Positions 58,664-61,652 of a stretch of DNA of 61,652 nt are shown in pieces. The notes beneath the pieces are model-generated. The model saw nothing but the letters and a program-made list of their open reading frames with translations, was not told the DNA's origin and ran no database searches. The position numbers were made by a program, and so were the translations under genes. Position 1 is the stretch's first letter. Each line of letters opens with the position of its first letter. Source of the DNA: an uncultured Bacteroidales bacterium (GTDB lineage Bacteria; Bacteroidota; Bacteroidia; Bacteroidales; F082); NCBI GenBank assembly GCA_947307415.1, contig CAMZJA010000012.1, positions 1 to 61,652 of the forward strand, in the 5' to 3' direction.

Positions 58664-60013
58664 ATGAATCCAATTAAGACATTTCCAAAAGGTGGCGTTC
58701 ATCCGGAAGAGAACAAACTTTCGTCGGATCAGCCTATAATCACATTTGAGATACCGAAACAGGTCATCATCCCGCTCGGCCAGTGCCTCGGCGCTCCAGC
58801 GGAACCTATAGTAGCTAAAGGTGACAAGGTGAAGGTGGGACAGCTCATCGCAACGGCGAAGGGCTTCATCAGCGCCAACGTGCACTCGTCGGTGAGCGGC
58901 ACCGTCAACAAGATTGACGAGGTGATGGACCACACAGGCTACCGCAAGCCAGCTATCTTCATCGACGTGGAAGGCGACGAATGGCTTGAGGGCATCGACA
59001 CCAGCGACACCTTAGTTAAAGACATAACACTCACCAAAGAAGAGATTGTTGAGCGCATCAAGCAGCACGGCATAGTGGGTCTTGGCGGCGCCACGTTCCC
59101 GACATACGTGAAGCTGATGATTCCACAAGGCAAGAAAGCCGAGTACGTCATCATCAACGCGGCGGAATGCGAGCCTTACCTCACCTGCGACAACAGACTG
59201 TTGATTGAGAAGCCGTACGAGTTCCTCGTGGGCGTGAAGGTGATAATGAAAGCCGTCGACGCTCCGAAAGGCGTGGTTGGCATCGAGGTCAACAAGATTG
59301 AGGCTGCGAAAAAACTCGACGAGATCGTCAAGAGTGACAAATATTTCGAAGGCATTGAGATACAGCCGTTGAAGACGAAATATCCGCAAGGCGGCGAGAA
59401 ACAAATCATCAAATCCATCACCGGACGCGAGGTGCCGTCGGGCAAGCTGCCTATCGAAACAGGCTGCGTGGTCGTCAATGTGGCTTCGACATTCGCCATC
59501 TACGAGGCGGTGCAGAAGAACAAACCTTTGGTTTACCGCGTCGTGACTGTGACAGGAAAATCGGTGAAGAAGCCATCGAACTTCCTGACAAGAATAGGAA
59601 CACCTGCCAACCTGCTCATCGAGGCAGCTGGCGGACTCCCTGAAGACACAGCCAACCTCATCAACGGAGGCCCTATGATGGGCAAGTCGGTGAGTGTGAC
59701 TACGTTCCCAACCATAAAGGGTACTTCAGGCATTTTGATGCTCAACGAGAAAGACGCTCAGCCACGTAAGGTGAGCAACTGCATCCGTTGCGGCAAGTGC
59801 ATGCAGGCCTGCCCGATGGGACTGGAGCCATATCTCCTGAACCGTCTCGCGCGTCAGAATAACTTCGAGGAGACAGAGAAACACAACATCATGGACTGCA
59901 TCGAATGCGGTTCATGCGAGTTCACCTGCCCTGCCAACATCCCGCTGGCCGACTATATCCGTTACGGCAAGACGAGAACAGGACAAATTATTCGTTCACG
60001 TAATCAGAAATAG
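58664..60013 (+). CDS. rnfC: Rnf complex subunit RnfC
   Basis: A 449-residue soluble subunit: the opening TFPKGGVHPEENK, an NADH/flavin-binding Rossmann-type region with GLGGATFPTYVKL, and two 4Fe-4S motifs, CIRCGKCMQAC (from residue 373) and CIECGSCEFTC (from 412). It lacks the long Lys/Ala-rich tail of proteobacterial RnfC. It starts three bases after rnfB. Confidence 0.97.
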   Translation: MNPIKTFPKGGVHPEENKLSSDQPIITFEIPKQVIIPLGQCLGAPAEPIVAKGDKVKVGQLIATAKGFISANVHSSVSGTVNKIDEVMDHTGYRKPAIFIDVEGDEWLEGIDTSDTLVKDITLTKEEIVERIKQHGIVGLGGATFPTYVKLMIPQGKKAEYVIINAAECEPYLTCDNRLLIEKPYEFLVGVKVIMKAVDAPKGVVGIEVNKIEAAKKLDEIVKSDKYFEGIEIQPLKTKYPQGGEKQIIKSITGREVPSGKLPIETGCVVVNVASTFAIYEAVQKNKPLVYRVVTVTGKSVKKPSNFLTRIGTPANLLIEAAGGLPEDTANLINGGPMMGKSVSVTTFPTIKGTSGILMLNEKDAQPRKVSNCIRCGKCMQACPMGLEPYLLNRLARQNNFEETEKHNIMDCIECGSCEFTCPANIPLADYIRYGKTRTGQIIRSRNQK

Positions 60014-60015
60014 CT

Positions 60016-60993
60016 ATGAATCAGTTAACAATATCAGGTTCTCCGCACGTTCACGGAGATTTAAGCGTCAAGAAAATAATGTACTCGGTGATTCTCGCAC
60101 TGGTACCAGCTCTTCTTGTTGCCGTTTATTATTTTGGCTGGTATGCCCTGCGTCTGACCATCGTAGCGGTGGCGACTTGCATGCTGACCGAATGGCTCAT
60201 CCAGAAATATCTTATCAAAGGCCCATTGACCATCAACGACGGCTCAGCTGCCTTGACAGGTCTTTTGCTGGCTTTCAACGTGCCAGCCAACCTTCCTATT
60301 TGGATGGTTATAGTGGGTAGTGTTGTCGCCATCGGCATCGCGAAGATGTCGTTCGGCGGTCTCGGCAAGAACCCATTCAACCCAGCTTTGGTAGGTCGTG
60401 TGTTCATGCTCGTGTCATTCCCTGTAGCTATGACGACATGGCCGAAGGCACAGCCTATCTTCGAAGCCGGATTCTTCGCCGATGCAGTGACAGGTCCTAC
60501 CCCACTGAGTCTGTTGAAAGAATCAGGTGTCGGGACATTAGCGAAGTCGGGCGACATGCAGTTTCTCGACATGGTTCTCGGCAACCGTGGCGGTGCTTTC
60601 GGTGAGATCTGCGCGATAGCGTTGCTCATCGGAGCCATCTATCTTATCATCAAGAAGATCATCGACATCTGGACACCATTAAGCATCCTGCTCACAGTGT
60701 TCATCATGACTGGCATCTGCTACCTCGTCGACCCAACGCAGTACATCGCCCCATGGTATCATCTCGTTTATGGCGGTCTCATCCTCGGCGCCTTCTTTAT
60801 GGCGACAGATATGGTGACCTCACCGATGACAACCGGAGGCAGAATCATCTATGGCATCGGCATCGGCGCCATCACAGTCATCATCCGTCTGTGGGGACAG
60901 TATCCGGAAGGTGTTTCGTTTGCAATCCTTATCATGAACGCCGTTGTGCCGCTCATCAACAAAGGATTTAAACCTAAACGTTTTGGAGTGTAA
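60016..60993 (+). CDS. rnfD: Rnf complex subunit RnfD
   Basis: A 325-residue membrane protein with about nine helices. The DAVTGPTPLSLL segment (near 155-166) matches the site where FMN is covalently attached to Thr. FGGLGKNPFNPALVGRVFM and MATDMVTSPMTTGGRIIYG are conserved in RnfD/NqrB. It starts two bases after rnfC. Confidence 0.96.
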   Translation: MNQLTISGSPHVHGDLSVKKIMYSVILALVPALLVAVYYFGWYALRLTIVAVATCMLTEWLIQKYLIKGPLTINDGSAALTGLLLAFNVPANLPIWMVIVGSVVAIGIAKMSFGGLGKNPFNPALVGRVFMLVSFPVAMTTWPKAQPIFEAGFFADAVTGPTPLSLLKESGVGTLAKSGDMQFLDMVLGNRGGAFGEICAIALLIGAIYLIIKKIIDIWTPLSILLTVFIMTGICYLVDPTQYIAPWYHLVYGGLILGAFFMATDMVTSPMTTGGRIIYGIGIGAITVIIRLWGQYPEGVSFAILIMNAVVPLINKGFKPKRFGV

Positions 60994-61019
60994 TTGTTGA
61001 ATCTTAAAATTTTGAAATT

Positions 61020-61607
61020 ATGGCAAAGAAAGAATCAACATTAAAAAATATGATTGTCGCCCTGATGGTGATTACCATTGTATCGGGCGGAGTGCTCGGT
61101 TTCATCTACGGCTTGACAAAACCTGCCATCGACCAGGTTGAAGCCAACAAGAACATTGCGGCTATCAACGAGGTTTTGAAGACCGATGTCGCTATAGCGA
61201 GAACCGAGGCACAGGTCATTGAAGATTTGACTTACAACTTGGCATTCGACGCTGACGACAACTTTATCGGAGCTGCTGTAAAAACCTATTCCAACAACGG
61301 TTTCGGCGGCAAGGTCGAGTTGATGGTCGGTATTTTGAATAACGGTTATATTAATAAGGTGTCTGTTTTATCGCAGGCTGAGACTCCGGGCTTGGGCGCC
61401 AACATGGTCAACGAAAAGTTCAAAGGCCAGTTCAGCAACAAGAACCCTAAGGAGTTCATCCTCAAGGTGAAGAAAGACGGCGGCGACGTCGACGCCATCA
61501 CAGCAGCAACTATCAGTTCGAGAGCCGTGTCGGAGGCTATTCAGAAGGCCGTCGACGGTTTCGAGGCTAACAAAGACCAATTTTTGAAAGGAGGAAACAA
61601 TGAGTAA
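61020..61607 (+). CDS. rnfG: Rnf complex subunit RnfG
   Basis: A 195-residue protein with one N-terminal membrane helix (MIVALMVITIVSGGVLGFIYG) and a periplasmic FMN-binding domain ending DAITAATISSRAV, where the second Thr of the TAAT motif carries covalent FMN. AETPGLGANMV is also typical. It overlaps rnfE by eight bases. Confidence 0.96.
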   Translation: MAKKESTLKNMIVALMVITIVSGGVLGFIYGLTKPAIDQVEANKNIAAINEVLKTDVAIARTEAQVIEDLTYNLAFDADDNFIGAAVKTYSNNGFGGKVELMVGILNNGYINKVSVLSQAETPGLGANMVNEKFKGQFSNKNPKEFILKVKKDGGDVDAITAATISSRAVSEAIQKAVDGFEANKDQFLKGGNNE

Positions 61608-61652
61608 CTGGAAAACTTTCACCAAAGGACTTATCAAGGAGAACCCTATCCT
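61600..61652 (+). CDS. rnfE: N-terminus of Rnf complex subunit RnfE (partial)
   Basis: Begins ATG at 61600 inside the end of rnfG. The 17 visible residues (MSNWKTFTKGLIKENPI) match the family start, where a short helix leads into IKENP. A GGAGG sequence 10 bases upstream is an unusually good Shine-Dalgarno for this genome. The rest is beyond the window. Confidence 0.9.
   Translation, partial: MSNWKTFTKGLIKENPI

Noticed and set aside
1..61652. tRNA, rRNA or CRISPR loci
   Set aside because: Reading the gaps between genes showed no cloverleaf with CCA-type acceptor pairing, no rRNA core sequence and no spaced direct repeats of 24-40 bases. The tandem repeats present have 7- and 9-base periods.

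Overview
The window reads as chromosome of an anaerobic member of the Bacteroidetes, most likely an uncultured Bacteroidales. The grounds are: TAnnTTTG-type -7 promoter boxes ahead of most transcription units, almost no Shine-Dalgarno sequences, a short primary sigma factor, a T9SS C-terminal sorting domain, a TonB-dependent receptor with a carboxypeptidase-like N-terminal domain, Bacteroidetes-only families (DUF1015, DUF4295, DUF5723, WbqC), the rpmG-DUF4295-ftsY-rimO gene order, and an Rnf complex. I see no rRNA, tRNA, CRISPR array or complete insertion sequence.

Layout. 0-12.8 kb is housekeeping: the tail of a probable serA, DUF1015, an arginase/agmatinase-family enzyme, YebC, an exported protein of unknown function, gcvT, two envelope proteins, rpsO, pnp and the primary sigma factor. 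12.9-24.06 kb is an accessory, defence-like island between the sigma-factor gene and rpe. It holds a T5orf172/GIY-YIG-like nuclease-helicase with two complementary-looking adenine methylase genes and a 55-aa gene, a 109-nt multi-stem palindrome with an alternative pairing partner, a 1028-aa HD plus Hsp90-like (GHKL) ATPase, a retron-type reverse transcriptase with a small cationic membrane protein and a candidate msr-msd RNA, and a class II Fic protein. The HD-GHKL and retron parts are visibly AT-richer than the flanks.

24.3-44.1 kb returns to core functions: rpe, pepD, a secreted beta-helix protein paired with a small T9SS-sorted protein, rimO-ftsY-DUF4295-rpmG, a histidine-catabolism operon (deoxyhypusine-synthase-like, hutI, ftcD), a thioredoxin lipoprotein with WbqC, PgpH (c-di-AMP phosphodiesterase), an NlpC/P60 peptidase, a lone adenine methylase carrying an in-frame palindromic insertion, and pruA.

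44.1-52.8 kb is an eight-gene minus-strand run (gpsA, flippase, TonB receptor, HMA protein, hddA, hddC, glycosyltransferase, methyltransferase). It suggests activated-heptose synthesis for a surface glycan, with a metal-uptake or metal-handling pair embedded. 52.8-61.65 kb has YihY/BrkB, RseC, two exported proteins (one PEGA-repeat) and the rnfBCDGE operon, cut by the window end.

Two families of small intergenic repeats run through the window. One is heptanucleotide arrays (GACYTTA, GTTAAAA or GTTTGRA units), often as inverted pairs around terminators. In the GACYTTA and GTTAAAA classes three consecutive units close all reading frames on both strands. The other is a dispersed palindrome with GTCATTTCGA or GTCATTCCGA ends, one copy of which sits in frame inside a methylase gene.
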